In this document: one piece after another, positions 5,852-7,107 of the stretch
How positions within the stretch are numbered: position 1 is the stretch's first letter
How the letters are laid out: every line of letters starts with the position of its first letter
Assembly (NCBI GenBank): GCA_028865375.1
Contig: JAGWKJ010000122.1
Span: 1 to 7,107 of the forward strand
Source of the DNA: Hyphomicrobiales bacterium
GTDB lineage: Bacteria > Pseudomonadota > Alphaproteobacteria > Rhizobiales > Beijerinckiaceae
Direction of reading: 5' to 3'
DNA: 7,107 nucleotides
Translations under genes and position numbers: made by a program
The notes under the pieces: model-generated
Seen by the model: the letters and a program-made list of their open reading frames with translations, nothing else
Told to the model about the DNA's origin: nothing
The model's database searches: none

Positions 5852-6553
5852 TCAGCGGCGATCACCCCGGAAACCGGTCGCCAAGACGTAAAGCTCGGCG
5901 CTGTCGGCGCGGCTGGCGGCCGGCTTGACGTGGGCGACCTTGGCGAAATCGCGCTTCAAGCCGGCCAGCAGCGCGCCCTCGGTGCCGCCCTGGATCACCT
6001 TGGCCAAGAAATAGCCGCCCGGCGTCAGGACCTCGCGCGCGAAATCGGCGGCGAGTTCCACGAGGCCGACGATGCGCAGGTGGTCGGTCTGGCGATGGCC
6101 GGTCGCGTTGGCCGCCATGTCCGAGAGCACGCCGTCGGCCTTGCCGCCGAGCGCGGCGACGATCCAGTCGGCGGCGGCGCGGTCGTTGAAGTCCATCTGC
6201 GCGAAGGTGACGCCGGGGATCGGCTCGATCTCGAGAAGATCGACGCCCACCACCGCGCCGGCGCCCTCCGCCGCGCCGACCTTGCGGGCGGCCACCAGCG
6301 ACCAGCCGCCGGGCGCCGCGCCGAGATCGGCGATCCGCTGCCCGCGCTTGAGCAGGCGATGCCGCTCGTCGATCTCGATCAGCTTGTAGGCGGCGCGCGA
6401 ACGCTGGCCCTCGCGCTTGGCGCGCGCGACATAGGGGTCGTTGAGCTGGCGCTCGAGCCAGCGCTTGGAGGATTCCGTCCGCGAGCCGCCGCCTTTGACG
6501 CGCGTCTTCAGCGAGCGTCCGCCCTCGCGCCCCGATCCGCCGCGCTCAGCCAT
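5852..6553 (-). CDS. rlmE: 23S rRNA (uridine-2552-2'-O)-methyltransferase RlmE (FtsJ/RrmJ)
   Basis: This 233-residue protein methylates the 2'-hydroxyl of U2552 in the A-loop of 23S rRNA using S-adenosylmethionine, a late step in 50S maturation. Visible: the RNA-binding lead-in 'SSKRWLERQLNDPYV', the SAM-binding loop 'DLGAAPGGW' (76-84), the acidic motif 'VGVDLLEIEPIPGV', 'LSDMAANATG', 'PGGYFLAKVIQG' and 'SAELYVLATG'. The K-D-K-E catalytic tetrad is intact at K57, D145, K185 and E220 (K38, D124, K164, E199 in E. coli). The Gly/Arg-rich N-terminus is about 19 residues longer than in E. coli, as is common in alphaproteobacteria. The ATG overlaps the end of the Ppx/GppA gene by 8 bp, and GGAGGA at 6570-6565 serves as ribosome binding site. 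Confidence 0.97.
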   Translation of the reverse strand: MAERGGSGREGGRSLKTRVKGGGSRTESSKRWLERQLNDPYVARAKREGQRSRAAYKLIEIDERHRLLKRGQRIADLGAAPGGWSLVAARKVGAAEGAGAVVGVDLLEIEPIPGVTFAQMDFNDRAAADWIVAALGGKADGVLSDMAANATGHRQTDHLRIVGLVELAADFAREVLTPGGYFLAKVIQGGTEGALLAGLKRDFAKVAHVKPAASRADSAELYVLATGFRGDRR

Positions 6554-7107
6554 GGTCGATGCCGTCCTCCGCCATCAGTTCCGACAGGATGCCCTCGCGC
6601 AGGCCCCGGTCGGCGACGCGCAGGCGCGGCGCGGGGAACGCGCGCCGGATCGCGTCATAGATCGCGCAGCCCGCCAGCACCAGATCGGCGCGCGCGGGAC
6701 CGATGCAGCCGTGCGCGCGGCGCGCCGCGTAATCCATCCGCCGCAGCGCCATGACGGCCGCCGCCGCGGCGACGTCGTCGAGCCAGACGCCGTCGACCAG
6801 CCGACGCTCGTAGCGTTGCAGGCCCAGATGCACGCCGGCCACCGTGGTCACGGTGCCCGACGTGCCCAGATGGTGGAACCGCGCGCGCTCGCGTTCGCCC
6901 CCGACCGCGGCCAGGAACGGCGCCAACGCCTGGGTCACGCGCGCCACCATGGCCTCGTAGACGCCCTCGTCGACGTCCTCGCCGCCGAACTCCTCGGCCA
7001 GCGTGACGACGCCCAGCGGCATCGAGATCCACACCTTCATGCGCTCGGCGATCCGCGCGCCCGGCGCCCCGCGCGCGAGCCACACCAGCTCGGAGGAACC
7101 GCCGCCG
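6546..7107 (-). CDS. Ppx/GppA-family phosphatase (exopolyphosphatase / pppGpp phosphohydrolase), N-terminus outside window
   Basis: The C-terminal 186 residues are visible. Family members have an actin-like (ASKHA) fold and cleave inorganic polyphosphate from its end and/or convert pppGpp to ppGpp, linking phosphate storage to the stringent response. The sequence enters at 'GGGSSELVW', the phosphate-binding loop, followed by 'SMPLGVVTLAE', 'LGTSGTVTTVAG', 'HLGLQRYERR', 'LVLAGCAIYDAI' and 'RLRVADRGLREGIL', all standard for the family. The frame is open upstream to the window edge, so the GTG at 7085 is not the start. The catalytic glutamate of the family lies before the GGGS loop and cannot be checked here. 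The stop overlaps the rlmE start by 8 bp, implying one transcript. Sequence alone does not separate Ppx from GppA activity. No HD-type C-terminal domain is present, so this is the short form. Confidence 0.93.
   Translation of the reverse strand, partial: GGGSSELVWLARGAPGARIAERMKVWISMPLGVVTLAEEFGGEDVDEGVYEAMVARVTQALAPFLAAVGGERERARFHHLGTSGTVTTVAGVHLGLQRYERRLVDGVWLDDVAAAAAVMALRRMDYAARRAHGCIGPARADLVLAGCAIYDAIRRAFPAPRLRVADRGLREGILSELMAEDGIDHG
6565..6570 (-). promoter_or_regulatory. Ribosome binding site of rlmE
   Basis: GGAGGA on the minus strand, 11 nt before the rlmE ATG and inside the coding end of the Ppx/GppA gene. Together with the 8-bp gene overlap it supports the chosen start and translational coupling. 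Confidence 0.6.

Noticed and set aside
5171..6754. Plus-strand open frame of 527 codons across the intergenic region and rlmE
   Set aside because: It runs antisense through rlmE and the start of the adhesin, has no recognisable domain and is Arg/Pro/Ala-rich as expected from GC-rich noise.
6655..7083. Minus-strand open frame of 142 codons inside the Ppx/GppA gene
   Set aside because: It is an out-of-frame shadow of the phosphatase, composed almost only of Arg, Gly and Ala, without family motifs.
7083..7085. GTG at 7085 as start codon of the Ppx/GppA gene
   Set aside because: The frame continues upstream with 'GGGSSEL', the conserved phosphate-binding loop, so the real start is beyond the window.

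Overview
The window is GC-rich DNA that fits an alphaproteobacterial chromosome. The evidence is strong G/C preference at third codon positions, the 'KRWLERQLNDPYV' and 'MAANATGHRQTDHLR' signatures of alphaproteobacterial RlmE, and a Ppx/GppA-rlmE gene pair of the kind I recall from Rhodospirillales-like genomes. I cannot name a genus. All three real genes lie on the minus strand, so transcription runs from high to low coordinates. The long plus-strand reading frames are antisense shadows.

From right to left: (1) 7107-6546 holds the C-terminal part of a Ppx/GppA-family phosphatase whose N-terminus is outside the window. (2) 6553-5852 is rlmE, the 23S rRNA U2552 2'-O-methyltransferase, overlapping the phosphatase gene by 8 bp and so probably translationally coupled to it. 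(3) 5851-5380 is a 472-bp intergenic region with a hairpin/U-tract terminator for the rlmE unit, a candidate promoter whose spacer holds an inverted repeat, and a second imperfect palindrome. (4) 5379-1 is one uninterrupted reading frame of 1793 codons that leaves the window. It encodes a very large trimeric autotransporter adhesin (YadA/Hia/BadA type, type Vc secretion). Only the end of its C-terminal membrane anchor seems to be missing.

The adhesin is built from modules: a long signal peptide (about residues 1-63), a large YadA-type head (about 164-688), a stalk with repeated neck and 'LGGG...APxYxV...YNNVGTAL' connector units and one Trp-ring/GIN-like unit, a second head (about 1275-1430), a third head (about 1524-1682), a final neck, and the beta-barrel anchor (about 1710 to the edge). 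Seven neck motifs are visible. Nucleotide-level internal duplications (a 264-bp stalk unit repeated 768 bp away at about 96% identity, and a 363-bp head module repeated 786 bp away with a shorter third relative) show that the gene grew and was reshuffled by in-frame recombination.

Functionally, the right end is housekeeping (polyphosphate/(p)ppGpp metabolism and ribosome maturation), while the left two thirds is a surface adhesin with its own apparent control region. I see no RNA gene, CRISPR array, transposase or phage gene. The adhesin belongs to a known family. Its novelty lies in its domain order, recent duplications and possible operator, not in a new type of system.
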